64,000 bases of DNA from contig NZ_JAUCZC010000012.1 of the NCBI RefSeq assembly GCF_030373265.1, positions 48,642 through 112,641 of the forward strand. Direction: 5' to 3'. This stretch comes from Blastomonas sp. Its GTDB lineage: Bacteria; Pseudomonadota; Alphaproteobacteria; Sphingomonadales; Sphingomonadaceae. Position numbers and translations under genes: made by a program. Shown here one piece after another: positions 42,163-51,997 of this stretch (the stretch's first letter is position 1; each line of letters opens with the position of its first letter). Below the pieces are notes generated by a model. The model had not been told where the DNA came from, made no database searches, and saw only the letters and a list, made by a program, of their open reading frames with translations.

Positions 42163-43014
42163 TTACCTAAACAGCAACACCGACATCTGACCCGACCGGA
42201 TCATCTGCGTCGTGGTGCTGCCCACCAGCATGTTGCGCAGCGGGCTGTGGCCATAGGCCCCCATCACGAACAGATCGATCGAACGCTCCTTGGCGACCTG
42301 CTGCAGCACGCTGTCCGGATTGCCTTCACGCTGGATCGCCTTGACCCCGGCGCGACCACTGAACTGGCTCTGGGCCCAGTCGATATGGCCGGCATTCTTG
42401 TCGGTATAAGCGCCCACGAGGATGATATCGATCTCGAGACCGGCGAACAGAGGCGAGGCCGAGACATATTCCAGGGCTTTGCGGCTCGATGGACCGCCAT
42501 CAAAGGCGACGGCGATGCGCTGCGGCGCCTTGAACAGCCGGGTTGCGACAAGTACCGGCTTCTGGCTCTGGCGCACGACCCGTTCGACCTTGCTGCCCAG
42601 ATGCCCCTTGGCGAAATTGGCCTGAGCACCGCGCTTGCCGATGATCACCATATCGCTCAACGCCTCGCGCTCGGTGATCGTCTCGACGATCCCGCCTTCG
42701 CGCTGCGTGGTCTCGATGCGGGTGACACCCAAGGCGCGCAGCTGCTCGACCGCAGCCTGGACCAGCAACTGTCCCTGCCGTTCCGCCAGCTGGCCTTCGG
42801 CGATCTTCAGCGAGAGAATTTCATCGAGCAGGCCCGGCTTGCTGGCGAGGTCCATGGTGCTGCCCAGTTCCTGGCGGACGTCATCGGCAGCGTTGCGCTG
42901 AATGACATGCAGAAGCTCGACCTCCGCGTCCAACCGCGTTGCGGCCCAGGCGGCGTGCTCGCACACCGTCTGCGAATAATGCGATACGTCAAGGCAGGCC
43001 AGAAGGCGCTTCAT
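42163..43014 (-). CDS. Tandem universal stress protein
   Basis: A 283-residue protein made of two UspA domains (about 1-145 and 150-283). The first begins MKRLLACLDVSHYSQTVCEH. The second ends with the ATP-binding motif GAYGHSPLRNMLVGSTT. The first domain has the less canonical GKRGAQANFAKGHLGSKVERV. It is likely induced by starvation, low oxygen or other stress, but no FNR-like box was seen upstream. The ATG at 43012-43014 has a strong GGGAGAG ribosome-binding site. Confidence 0.92.
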   Translation of the reverse strand: MKRLLACLDVSHYSQTVCEHAAWAATRLDAEVELLHVIQRNAADDVRQELGSTMDLASKPGLLDEILSLKIAEGQLAERQGQLLVQAAVEQLRALGVTRIETTQREGGIVETITEREALSDMVIIGKRGAQANFAKGHLGSKVERVVRQSQKPVLVATRLFKAPQRIAVAFDGGPSSRKALEYVSASPLFAGLEIDIILVGAYTDKNAGHIDWAQSQFSGRAGVKAIQREGNPDSVLQQVAKERSIDLFVMGAYGHSPLRNMLVGSTTTQMIRSGQMSVLLFR

Positions 43015-43138
43015 GTCTCTCTCCCGTTTGTGTCGTGCCGTTATTGGCTGATGAATGGATGCTAGGGCATACACCGTTGCGGCATCATGGCCCTCCTGTT
43101 GTCTAACGTTCACCTTCATCCGAAGGTTTCCGCGGCAC

Positions 43139-44389
43139 TCAGGTAACTTTGTTCAAAATGGTGTACTCGGGGCGTTGCCAACGGCCATCTTCCATGATGG
43201 CAGCGAGCCGGTCAACCGCCAGCCAGATATCGGCAAACCCAAGGTACAGCGGCGTCAGCCCCAGCCGCAGCACATCCGGGGTGCGGTAGTCGCCGATGAC
43301 CCCCGCCTCGATCAGCGCCCGGTTGATCGGCCAGGCGTGCAGGTGCGCAAAGCTTGCATGGCTGCCGCGCAGTTCGGCCTGCTGGGGCGTGATCGGCACC
43401 AGGTCCGGGCAGCGCGCGGCCATCAGCAGCGTCAGAAAGTCGAACAGCGCTTGGGCTTTGTTCCAGCGCGCGCGCTCGTCCGCCTCGAGCATCAGGTCCA
43501 CCCCGCCCTCAAGCGCCAGCAGCGACAGCATGGGCGGCGTTCCGGCGAGGAACCGCTCGATCCCCTCGGCCGGCGCATAGTCGTCGGTCATGGCAAAGGG
43601 TGCGGCATGACCCATCCAGCCCTGGATCGGCGACCCCAGGAATTCGAGCGCCTCTGCAGCAACATACAGAAACCCTGGCGCGCCGGGGCCGCCGTTGAGA
43701 TATTTGTAGCCGCAGCCGACGGCAAAGCGCGCCGCATCGGCACCCATGTCGAGCGGAACAGCGCCCACCGAGTGCGACAGGTCCCAGATCAGCGGCACAT
43801 TGTGCGCATCGGCCAGTGCCTGCACACCCGCCATGTCGAACCGCTCGCCGGTCTTGTAGTGGACATGGGTGAGCACGATCAGCGCGGTGTCCGGCCCGAT
43901 CCGCTCGGCAATCTGGTCCCGGGGCGCAGCATCCAGCGTCAGCCCGTGCTGCCGCGCGACACCTGCGGCCACGTGCAGATCGGTGGGGAAGTTCCCGCTC
44001 TCGGTGAGGATGGTACCGCCTTCGCCCGCCGCGCTGTCGCGCCGCGCGGCGAGCAGCGCCAGCATCAGTTTATAGAGATTCACGGTCACCGAATCGCAGA
44101 CCATCACCTCGCCCGGTGCGGCGCGGATCAGGTCGGCAATCTTGTCGCCAATGCGCCGCGGCGCGCCGATCCAGTCGGCATCGTTCCAGCTGCGGATCAG
44201 CCCTTCGCCCCATTGCCGTTCGGTCACATCGCGCATCAGGGCCGCGGTCGCCTTGGGCAGCGCACCCAGCGAATTTCCGTCGAGATAGATCACCCCGTCG
44301 GGCAGCACGAACCGCTCGCGCCAAGGGCGCAAGGGATCGGCTGCATCGCGGGCTTCGGCTTCGGACAAGGATGGGTAGGTTGTGCTCAT
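43139..44389 (-). CDS. kynU: Kynureninase
   Basis: A 416-residue PLP enzyme cleaving kynurenine to anthranilate and alanine. Recognisable blocks are YLDGNSLGALPKAT, ESGNFPTDLHV, HVHYKTGERFDM, WDLSHSVGAVPLDM, and Lys229 in CGYKYLNGGPGAPGF, which forms the internal aldimine. The length is standard. It is the second gene of a pair, overlapping the alpha/beta-hydrolase gene by four bases (ATGA). Tryptophan 2,3-dioxygenase is not in this window. Confidence 0.95.
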   Translation of the reverse strand: MSTTYPSLSEAEARDAADPLRPWRERFVLPDGVIYLDGNSLGALPKATAALMRDVTERQWGEGLIRSWNDADWIGAPRRIGDKIADLIRAAPGEVMVCDSVTVNLYKLMLALLAARRDSAAGEGGTILTESGNFPTDLHVAAGVARQHGLTLDAAPRDQIAERIGPDTALIVLTHVHYKTGERFDMAGVQALADAHNVPLIWDLSHSVGAVPLDMGADAARFAVGCGYKYLNGGPGAPGFLYVAAEALEFLGSPIQGWMGHAAPFAMTDDYAPAEGIERFLAGTPPMLSLLALEGGVDLMLEADERARWNKAQALFDFLTLLMAARCPDLVPITPQQAELRGSHASFAHLHAWPINRALIEAGVIGDYRTPDVLRLGLTPLYLGFADIWLAVDRLAAIMEDGRWQRPEYTILNKVT

Positions 44390-45306
44390 GGCTTGCTCAA
44401 CAGCTCCTGGATGCGGGCCCTCTGCGCAGCCCAGCTGCGGCTGGCCGGCGCGATCAGCTCGACATGGCCCTCAGGCCCGTGGACATGGGTTTCCACCGTG
44501 ATTCCACGCTTGGCCATCACGGCCGCATATTCGGTGGCATAAGCCGGCGGCGCGATGCGGTCCTTGTCGGTGTGGAACTGGATCTGCAGCGCCTGGCTCA
44601 CCGGCATTTCGGGTGGAGAGGTCAGCGCGAATGCATCCCCCGCCATCGCCTTGGGCGCCTCGGTGCCGCAGGCGTGACCGTCGCGCTGCATCGCCGCGCG
44701 CAGATCGGCAATGCCCGCCTGGCTGATCGCGGCATCGATCCGCAAGGGGTTTGCCCCGCGCAAGGGCTCGTCTGCAGGCAAGGCCTGGCGCGCCGCCAGC
44801 CACAAGGCCAGATGCCCGCCTGCCGAATGCCCGATGGCGATGGTCGTCGACAGGTCGAGGTTCAGCGCCTGCGCCTTGGCGGCAAGCAGGTCCGCCGCTG
44901 CGCCGACGTCGTGATAGGTGCCGGGGTGGCCGCCGCCGCGATCCACCCCGCGATACTCGATGTTCCACACCGCGATGCCGTGCTTGCGCAGGTCATCGGC
45001 AATGTAGTTCATGATGTCGCGGGTCGCGATCTCGGTCTGCCAGCATCCGCCATGGATCATCACCACCACCGGATGCGGGCCGGCGCCCTGCGGCAGCCAA
45101 AGATCGACCAGCTGCAGCGGATCATCGCCATAGGCAAATGTCTGGTCGGCCGCCGGCCGCGGCTGTTCCAGCAGATCGGGCCATTGCATGATCGGCGGAT
45201 TGTTCACCGGTCCGCTCATGTGCGCCGAGGCCCCGGGCGCATCGACCAGTCGAAACGCGAGCAACACCATCGCGAGTGCGATGGCGCCCCATTTGATCGT
45301 TCGCAC
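44386..45306 (-). CDS. Exported alpha/beta hydrolase, kynurenine-formamidase-like
   Basis: About 306 residues from the GTG at 45304-45306, which has a GGAGAG ribosome-binding site eight bases upstream; an ATG at 45345 would add 13 residues. A hydrophobic N-terminus (TIKWGAIALAMVLLAF) looks like a signal peptide or anchor. The hydrolase core has the oxyanion motif MIHGGCW, the nucleophile elbow GHSAGGHLAL, and His in GPEGHVELI near the end. The HGG motif and kynU coupling suggest arylformamidase activity, yet such enzymes are normally cytoplasmic, so this is inference. Confidence 0.8.
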   Translation of the reverse strand: MRTIKWGAIALAMVLLAFRLVDAPGASAHMSGPVNNPPIMQWPDLLEQPRPAADQTFAYGDDPLQLVDLWLPQGAGPHPVVVMIHGGCWQTEIATRDIMNYIADDLRKHGIAVWNIEYRGVDRGGGHPGTYHDVGAAADLLAAKAQALNLDLSTTIAIGHSAGGHLALWLAARQALPADEPLRGANPLRIDAAISQAGIADLRAAMQRDGHACGTEAPKAMAGDAFALTSPPEMPVSQALQIQFHTDKDRIAPPAYATEYAAVMAKRGITVETHVHGPEGHVELIAPASRSWAAQRARIQELLSKP

Positions 45307-45349
45307 ACTGTGTCCTCTCCGATTTTTGTTCAGCCCGGCACCCATGCCC

Positions 45350-45425
45350 GCTCAGCCTGAGCTTGTCGAAGGCCCCGTTAGGGGTTGGGCGTCTGCGCGC
45401 CGCCTTCGACAGGCTCAGGCTGAGC
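45350..45425. repeat. GCTCAGCCTGAG-type inverted repeat
   Basis: Arms at 45350-45373 and 45402-45425 of the same family as 17669-17853 and 20579-20762, but with a short 28-bp centre and no nested inner element. It separates the hydrolase and tamB transcription units. Confidence 0.85.
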
Positions 45426-45454
45426 GGGGATGGCAGGGTTTTGCAATGCCCGCC

Positions 45455-48400
45455 TCAATAATCCCTCGATATCCGCACATTGGCGCTTTGGCGACCGATA
45501 GTCGAGATCGATGACAGCAGCGACAGCCAGCGCGTGATCTGGAACTCGACCTGGGTCGCCGAATAGCCGCGGCCGTCGGTGACGATTTCGACATAGGTGT
45601 TGCGGGTGATGTATTTGCCCGCCGCGATACTGGTGCCCTGCCCCAGGGTCTGGTCGCCCTCGACGATGCGCAGACGGTCGAGCCCGATCGCGCCGCGCAG
45701 CGCGTTGATCGGATCGAGCCCGCCGCCGCCGCGCAGCGATGCCAGGGCCGCGGCCAGCTGCACCGCTTCGGGCGCGGAGATATCGGTGATCGACGATCCG
45801 AACAGCAGCCGCGCGAGCAGCTCGTCCTCGGGCAGCGCCGGCGTGCTGGTGAAGCTGATTTCCGGCTGCAGCCCGGTGCCGCGCACATTGATGGTGGCGT
45901 TCAGATCGGTGAGGTTGGCCGACGCGGCGATATCGAGCGAGGGGTTGGGTGGGTTTTCGCCGCGGAAGTTGATCCGCCCGCGCACCAGATCGAACTCGCG
46001 CCCGGCAAATTCATATTCCCCGCGCACCAGATCGGCCTGTCCGGATATCCTGGGTGCATCGATGGTTCCGGTCAGCGCGACGTCGGCGGACCATTCGCTG
46101 TTCAGCCCCATTCCGGTCACGGTGAACTGGTTGGCGGCGCGCGCCTTGACATCATAGCGCCAAATGGCCGGGCGCTCGCGGCGCGGTGCCTCGTCGGCAC
46201 GGCGGTTGACCTCGCGCACGGTGATGATCGGCAGTGCCTGCGCTGCATTGTACTGGCCCAGCCGGAACCGGCCCCGGTTGAGCACGACATCGCCCCCCAG
46301 CGTCCCCGACCGGCCGTCGGAGGAAATGATCAGCGGGCCGGTCACCGTCGCCCCGAAATCGTCGCGGTTGACGAGCTGCGCGTTCTTGGCGTCGGCCCTG
46401 ATCTCGACCGCCACCCCTTGCGAGGGCGACGCGAACAGGCCGCCATAATCGACATAGCCCGACCCACTGACCGTCCCGTTCGATCCCACCTTGCCGCTGA
46501 AGCTGGAGAAGGTCAGCCGCGATCCGTTGAACTGCCCGCGCGAGGCGATATCGGTGATGATCGTGCCGGCGACCGCGCTCTCGAGCCGCGCGGTGCGCGT
46601 CGCCAGCACGCCATTGATGCGCGGATCGAGCAGGCTGCCCGAAAGATCGGCGGACACCCCGACCTGGCCGGTGACGTCGAACGCCTCGACCCCCAGCAGC
46701 CGCCACAGCGAATCCGCCGGACCGTTGAAGCGCAGTTGTCCGGCGAGCGCGCCGCGCTGCAGCCGCCCGAACAGGTCGAACCCGGCGGGCAGACCGCTGA
46801 TCCGGGCCTGCGCTCGCCCGACCGTCTTGTCCTGCTCGGCGATCACCGCGCGCATCGCCAGCGCATCGGCGGTGAGTGCCAGATTGGCCGCAATATCGAC
46901 CGGGCGCGAGCTGGCGATCAGTCCGGTGCGGGTGAGATTGTCGAGCTTCACGCTGGCCTTGCCGGTGGGCACGCCGCCGTCTGCCTGACGATAGCTGAGC
47001 GTCCCCGAGGCGTTGCCGCCGAAGCCGAGCTCACGCACCGCGACATCGAACAGCGCCATCGGCACGGTGTTGAACTGCGCGGTGATATCGGTCAGCCCGC
47101 CACCGAAGCGGCCCTGCGCGCCGATCCGCCCGCGCCCGACGCGCAGCACGGCAGGCGCGAGCCGCCAGCCGCCGTCCTCGAGCCGGGTCAGCCGGGCCGG
47201 GCGCATCAGCCGCAGGCGGCGGTTGCCATATTGGCCGTTGCCTGAAACGACGAGCGCGTTGCGCGCGATCTGGACGCCGGTTTGCAGATCGAAATTGCTG
47301 CCGCGCCGGCCCGCCAGCGAAGCGGTGACCCGGCCCTCGCCGTTGACCAGATTGGCGTTCGCCGCGAGCCGTCCGATGAACAACGGACCGCGCGCGATGC
47401 CCTGGCCGCGGATGCTGCCGGTGACCGTGCTGCGGCCATCGGCGAGCAGGGCATCCACCTCCATCGACCCGCGGTTGATCGTGATCGGCACTTCGCCATC
47501 GAAGCGTGCATTGGCGAGGTTGATCAAGGCTTTGACCCCCTGCCCTTCGGCGCGTGGATCGAGCGTGACGTCGCCCGTGATCCCGCCACCCGACACCGTG
47601 AGCGCGCCGTCGATGCCTGCGCTGGTGGCGAAGATGTCGCCGGCAAACAGCGCCCGCGACACGCTGAAGCGTTCGACCTCGATCAGCGTCCGTCCCGCCT
47701 CGCGGGCGAAAATCCGGGTGACGCCCTCCAGTGGTCCCAGCGCCGACTGACCGGTGACATCGACCGAGAACCCATCGGGCACGGTGCCCAGCGCGAGCTG
47801 CAGATCGGTGACGCCCAAAGCCGGTAGCGGATCGGCCAGGGTCAGCACCGCACGCGTATCGCCTCGGATCGAATCGGCGCTGACATCGAGCGCGCCATAA
47901 TCGCGATGCCGCCCGCTGGCGCGCAGCACGATGCGGCCATCGGTTTCGACCCGCCCGCCGCCGATCAGCGCGAGCTTCTCGGCGGCAAGGCTCGCATCGC
48001 GCAGCACGAAAGGCTGGCCCGCACCATAACTGAACTTGCTCGAAAAGCGCGGCGCAGGGCCGATCAGCGTCACCACGGTCTCGTTGACGATCCTGCGCAT
48101 CAGCACGCGGACATCGCCGAGCAGATCCCAGCCCGCGCCGCCGCCAAAGGCGAGGCGCACGTTTGCATCGATATCGGCATCGCCGACATTCTCGACCGCA
48201 AAGGCCGGCAGCCGCACATCGGCGACCGCAAGATAGCGTCCGCGCTCGGCGCTGCCCGAGAGCTGGACCAGAGCGGTGAAGGTGCGGCTGGCGAGCCGGA
48301 TCGGGTCGCTGCTCAGCTGTCCGTCGCGCATCCGCACCACGCCCTCGCCGACCAGCCCGCTCGCCAGCCGGTCGCCATAGGCGTTACCGGTGACCACGCG

Positions 48401-49678
48401 CGTGGCGCTGATCTTGACGTGAATCGTGAAATCCGCGCCCGCACGGGTGATCGTGCCTTCTGCGAGGACCCTGTCGGCGCTAACCCCGGCGATCGCCAGA
48501 CGATCCGCGGTAAGCCGGTAGGGCGCAACCAGATCGGTGAAGGCACCGTTCAGGGTGATGGCGGCGCGCAGCGCGCGCGCGTCCAGCCCAGGGGCGAGCA
48601 GTTGCGGCCGGGTCAGCAGCGCAACCACGTCGACATCGTCGAAGCGGTTGTCGCCCAGATCGATCGCGCCGTTGGCGGTGACCGTCCCCGCCTGCGCCGC
48701 GAGCGCCAGCGTGCCCGACAGCACCCGCGCATCGAGCGTACCCTGCGCCCAGACACCGACGGCCGGGCCGAGCGCGCCCGCCATCTGCGTGCCGATCAGC
48801 GGCATGGGACGGACCGTGCCGCTGATCCGGACATTGCCTTCACGCTGGTTGATGTCGAGCGCGGCGAGCTCGCCCTCGCCCAGCGTCGCGGCAAGCCTGC
48901 CCTGCCAGAAGTCCCAGTCGCCCTGCCCCTTGATCGAAGCGGTGACATCCTGCTCCAGCCCGGCGAGCGTGGCGATCGCGCCGCCTGCCGGCGCACGCAC
49001 ATCGGCATCGATCATCAGCCGGTTCTGATCGGGCATCGCATCGATGACCAGCGCCAGCCGGTCGGTGCCATCGGTCAGCGCCGCGCGCGCATCGACCAGC
49101 ACCCGGCCCGACCGGATGTCGACCTTGCCCGCGATATTGGCCACCCGGCGCGCGCCGGCGATCCCCTGACGGATGACGAGCCCGTCGGCGCGCAGCCGGT
49201 CGATCCGGATGTCGAAGCCAGGCAGAAGCGGGTCGTCGGGATCGCCGGGGTTGAGCTCGGGCAGGCTGCGCAGTTCGCCACGGCGGATGACGAGATCGCG
49301 GATGTCGAGGCGGTTGGCGAGGAAGCGGAACGGCCGCCAGTCGAGATCGACGCTCGAGGCGGTGAAGAACACGCGGCGGGTATCGTAAACCTCGACCCCG
49401 CGCAGCACCGCCTTGCCATAGATCGAGCCATCGATCCGCGCGACGCGCAGCTTGAGCCCCGATTTGAGCTCATAGCCTGCGAGCTGTTCGGCGATGAACC
49501 GGCGTCCGGGCCCGGTATCGAGCGCGAACACCAGCGCCGCTACGGCCAGTGCCAGACCGAGCACCGCAAGCACAAGTCCCCGGCCCCAGCGCACCGGCCT
49601 GCGCCCCGCGACGGAGCGCTCATCCCCACCGGGGGGTGTCATGGCATCGTCCGCCGGGGGCACGGTCTCGTCCGCCAT
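45455..49678 (-). CDS. tamB: Translocation and assembly module protein TamB
   Basis: A 1407-residue inner-membrane-anchored, periplasm-spanning protein. One N-terminal helix (GRGLVLAVLGLALAVAALVFAL) is followed by a long beta-rich AsmA/DUF490-like body of repeated GG-rich strands. The conserved C-terminal TamB domain has RGEYEFAGREFDLVRGRINF, LARLLFGSSITDISAPEAVQ and a final strand NVRISRDY. It acts with TamA in outer-membrane protein insertion and, in recent models, phospholipid transport. Its ATG overlaps the tamA stop (TGATG). Confidence 0.93.
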   Translation of the reverse strand: MADETVPPADDAMTPPGGDERSVAGRRPVRWGRGLVLAVLGLALAVAALVFALDTGPGRRFIAEQLAGYELKSGLKLRVARIDGSIYGKAVLRGVEVYDTRRVFFTASSVDLDWRPFRFLANRLDIRDLVIRRGELRSLPELNPGDPDDPLLPGFDIRIDRLRADGLVIRQGIAGARRVANIAGKVDIRSGRVLVDARAALTDGTDRLALVIDAMPDQNRLMIDADVRAPAGGAIATLAGLEQDVTASIKGQGDWDFWQGRLAATLGEGELAALDINQREGNVRISGTVRPMPLIGTQMAGALGPAVGVWAQGTLDARVLSGTLALAAQAGTVTANGAIDLGDNRFDDVDVVALLTRPQLLAPGLDARALRAAITLNGAFTDLVAPYRLTADRLAIAGVSADRVLAEGTITRAGADFTIHVKISATRVVTGNAYGDRLASGLVGEGVVRMRDGQLSSDPIRLASRTFTALVQLSGSAERGRYLAVADVRLPAFAVENVGDADIDANVRLAFGGGAGWDLLGDVRVLMRRIVNETVVTLIGPAPRFSSKFSYGAGQPFVLRDASLAAEKLALIGGGRVETDGRIVLRASGRHRDYGALDVSADSIRGDTRAVLTLADPLPALGVTDLQLALGTVPDGFSVDVTGQSALGPLEGVTRIFAREAGRTLIEVERFSVSRALFAGDIFATSAGIDGALTVSGGGITGDVTLDPRAEGQGVKALINLANARFDGEVPITINRGSMEVDALLADGRSTVTGSIRGQGIARGPLFIGRLAANANLVNGEGRVTASLAGRRGSNFDLQTGVQIARNALVVSGNGQYGNRRLRLMRPARLTRLEDGGWRLAPAVLRVGRGRIGAQGRFGGGLTDITAQFNTVPMALFDVAVRELGFGGNASGTLSYRQADGGVPTGKASVKLDNLTRTGLIASSRPVDIAANLALTADALAMRAVIAEQDKTVGRAQARISGLPAGFDLFGRLQRGALAGQLRFNGPADSLWRLLGVEAFDVTGQVGVSADLSGSLLDPRINGVLATRTARLESAVAGTIITDIASRGQFNGSRLTFSSFSGKVGSNGTVSGSGYVDYGGLFASPSQGVAVEIRADAKNAQLVNRDDFGATVTGPLIISSDGRSGTLGGDVVLNRGRFRLGQYNAAQALPIITVREVNRRADEAPRRERPAIWRYDVKARAANQFTVTGMGLNSEWSADVALTGTIDAPRISGQADLVRGEYEFAGREFDLVRGRINFRGENPPNPSLDIAASANLTDLNATINVRGTGLQPEISFTSTPALPEDELLARLLFGSSITDISAPEAVQLAAALASLRGGGGLDPINALRGAIGLDRLRIVEGDQTLGQGTSIAAGKYITRNTYVEIVTDGRGYSATQVEFQITRWLSLLSSISTIGRQSANVRISRDY

Positions 49679-51942
49679 CAGAAGGCCTGACCCAGCGAGA
49701 TATAGACGCCGATCCGGCTGTCGCCCGACTGGCGGTTGAGCGGGGTCGCGACATCGATGCGCAACGGGCCGAAGCTGCTGTAGTAGCGCACGCCGATGCC
49801 CGCGCCGTAGCGCAGGCCATTGAGGTCAGGCAGGCTGTCGGCATAGACGTTGCCCGCATCGAAAAACGGCACCACGCCGAAATCACCGAAGCGTACGCGC
49901 GCCTCGAGCGAGAACTCGGCCAGGCCATTGCCCCCGATGGGGTCGTCATTGGCGTCGCGCGGCCCGATCCGCTGGAAGCCATAGCCGCGCACCGATCCGC
50001 CGCCGCCCGCATAGAAGCGGCGCGAGGGCGCGATATCGAAGCGTCCCGCGCCGATGGTGCTGCCCAGCCGCATTCGGCCCGCCATCACGATCCGCTCCGA
50101 CACGGGCTGGTAATAGCTGCCGTCGAGCTGGATGCGCACATAGCCCTGGCTGCCCGACTGCAGCGAATACTCCGGCGACACGCGCCCGCCCAGACGAAAA
50201 CCCTTGCTCGGGTCGAGCAGATCGTCGCTGCCGTCATAGGTCAGCGAAGTCGGCAGCGCAGCGATGAAGAAGGTCCGCCGCGCGCCGCCGACGATGCGCG
50301 AGCGGCCGTCGCGTTCGTCGGAGAGCACCAGTTCGCCGCCCACCGACCATGTCCACTTCTTCTGGAAGATCAGGTTGGTCTGCCGCTCGAGCGAGCCTGC
50401 CACCAGAAAGGTACGCGCCTCGAAGGCATTGCGGTTGATGTTGCTCGCCAGCACCTGCGCGGTCAGCACCCGGTCGCGCTTCATGAAGTTGTTGCGACGA
50501 TACACCAGGTTGATCAGCTGCTCTTGCGTACCGCCTACCGCGCGGGCGCGCACCAGACCTTCGGGCGGGAAGAAATTGCGATGCTCCCAGCTCACCTCGG
50601 CACGATAGCCCTCGCCGGTGCCATAGCCCAACGCCCCGGCAATGGTGCGCAACGGCGCAGCGGTCGTTGCGACGGCGATATCGACCGTCCCCAATTCTGC
50701 CCCGATTGGCGGGGTCGCCGCGACCGGGGTCAACGTCACGGTCGAGACCAGCCCGGTCGCCAGGATCGCACGGCGCAGATCGTCGACCTCCGAGGCCTGG
50801 AAGATGTCGCCGCTGTCGAAACGGGCAATGCGCCGCAGATGCCGGGACCCGAACAGGTCATCCTCGCCGGTCACGATGCCGCCGAAGCGATACCGGCCGC
50901 CCGGCCGGACCGGCAGAGTGAGCGCGCCGCTGCGCAGGTCGTGATCGATGAGCAGGTCGGGCTCGCCGGTCTCGGCAAACGCAAAGCCGGTTTCCAGCAA
51001 GCGGGTCAGCACTGCCAGCCGCCCGGCGACAATCCTGTCCGAATTGGCCGGATCGCCGGTCTTCACGCCAAACGCCGCGCGCATCGCGGGCACGTCGACG
51101 CCCACCGCATCGAGCCCTGCCAGTTCGACCGCGCTCAGCGTGTACAGCGGTCCTGCGGTGATATCGAAGGTCATCGCGACGCGGTCCTGCCCCTCGATCC
51201 GCGCGACCGAGTTGCGCACCTCGCCATCGTAGAAACCATAGACCCGCAGCATGTTGTCGAGCAGGTCGCGGTCGTCGCGCGCACGGCGGTTGACCTGTGC
51301 CAGGTTGGCGTCGTCGCCCGAGAGCCGCTCGAGCGTCGACAAGGATCGGAAACGCTCGGTGAACGCCCCCTGATCGAGCGCGTTCAGGTCATCCGACGGG
51401 ACGAATGTCACGACCACGCGATAGCGCACATCGCCATTGTCCAGAGCGCGCAGCGCCTGGCGCTCGGCGCGGCGCTCCTCTCGCTCCGCCTGACGTTCGG
51501 CCCGCCGGGTCGCGGCTTCGGAGTCCCCACCCTCAACCTGTGGCATGTCTTCAAGCGGCGCCGCTGCAGCAGCCAGGCCGTCGCGCACATCATCCGCGCT
51601 GGTCGCCACGCTATCGGGATTGGCGCTGTCGGACGCATCGGCGGTCGCGCCCTCGGGCGGCAGGCTGTCCTCGACCGAGAATTCGCCGGGCCATTCGGGC
51701 ACGTCACCACCTTCGGGCCAGTCGACCTCCATTCCGGGCAGCTGGTCGAGCGGGGCGAGCGGATCGATCCCCAGCGGGTCGTCGAGGGGTGCGATGGGAG
51801 AGGGCGCGGAAAGGGCCGGCACCGGGGCCACGGGCTGCGGCGACGCATCCTGCGCGCGCGCGGTGTCCGGCATTGCCACGCCTGCGGCCAGCAAAGCCAT
51901 TGTCCAGGCCGCTGCCAGGCACCCGCGATCAGCCAGACTCAT
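49678..51942 (-). CDS. tamA: Outer-membrane assembly protein TamA (Omp85 family)
   Basis: A 754-residue Omp85 protein. A signal peptide (CLAAAWTMALLAAGVAMPDTARA) is followed by a Pro/Asp/Glu-rich, probably disordered region of about 120 residues, then an Arg/Glu-rich helix (about 140-165), POTRA domains (about 170-400) and a 16-strand barrel. The barrel includes the conserved FYAGGGGSVRGYGFQRIGP (VRGY motif of strand loop 6) and ends GVYISLGQAF with a terminal Phe. E. coli TamA is 577 residues; the excess is in the N-terminal acidic extension. Confidence 0.93.
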   Translation of the reverse strand: MSLADRGCLAAAWTMALLAAGVAMPDTARAQDASPQPVAPVPALSAPSPIAPLDDPLGIDPLAPLDQLPGMEVDWPEGGDVPEWPGEFSVEDSLPPEGATADASDSANPDSVATSADDVRDGLAAAAAPLEDMPQVEGGDSEAATRRAERQAEREERRAERQALRALDNGDVRYRVVVTFVPSDDLNALDQGAFTERFRSLSTLERLSGDDANLAQVNRRARDDRDLLDNMLRVYGFYDGEVRNSVARIEGQDRVAMTFDITAGPLYTLSAVELAGLDAVGVDVPAMRAAFGVKTGDPANSDRIVAGRLAVLTRLLETGFAFAETGEPDLLIDHDLRSGALTLPVRPGGRYRFGGIVTGEDDLFGSRHLRRIARFDSGDIFQASEVDDLRRAILATGLVSTVTLTPVAATPPIGAELGTVDIAVATTAAPLRTIAGALGYGTGEGYRAEVSWEHRNFFPPEGLVRARAVGGTQEQLINLVYRRNNFMKRDRVLTAQVLASNINRNAFEARTFLVAGSLERQTNLIFQKKWTWSVGGELVLSDERDGRSRIVGGARRTFFIAALPTSLTYDGSDDLLDPSKGFRLGGRVSPEYSLQSGSQGYVRIQLDGSYYQPVSERIVMAGRMRLGSTIGAGRFDIAPSRRFYAGGGGSVRGYGFQRIGPRDANDDPIGGNGLAEFSLEARVRFGDFGVVPFFDAGNVYADSLPDLNGLRYGAGIGVRYYSSFGPLRIDVATPLNRQSGDSRIGVYISLGQAF

Positions 51943-51997
51943 CTACCCAATTTGCTTTCCACGCGTACGGGTCACGCCCCGAGGCCGCGCGAGACGT

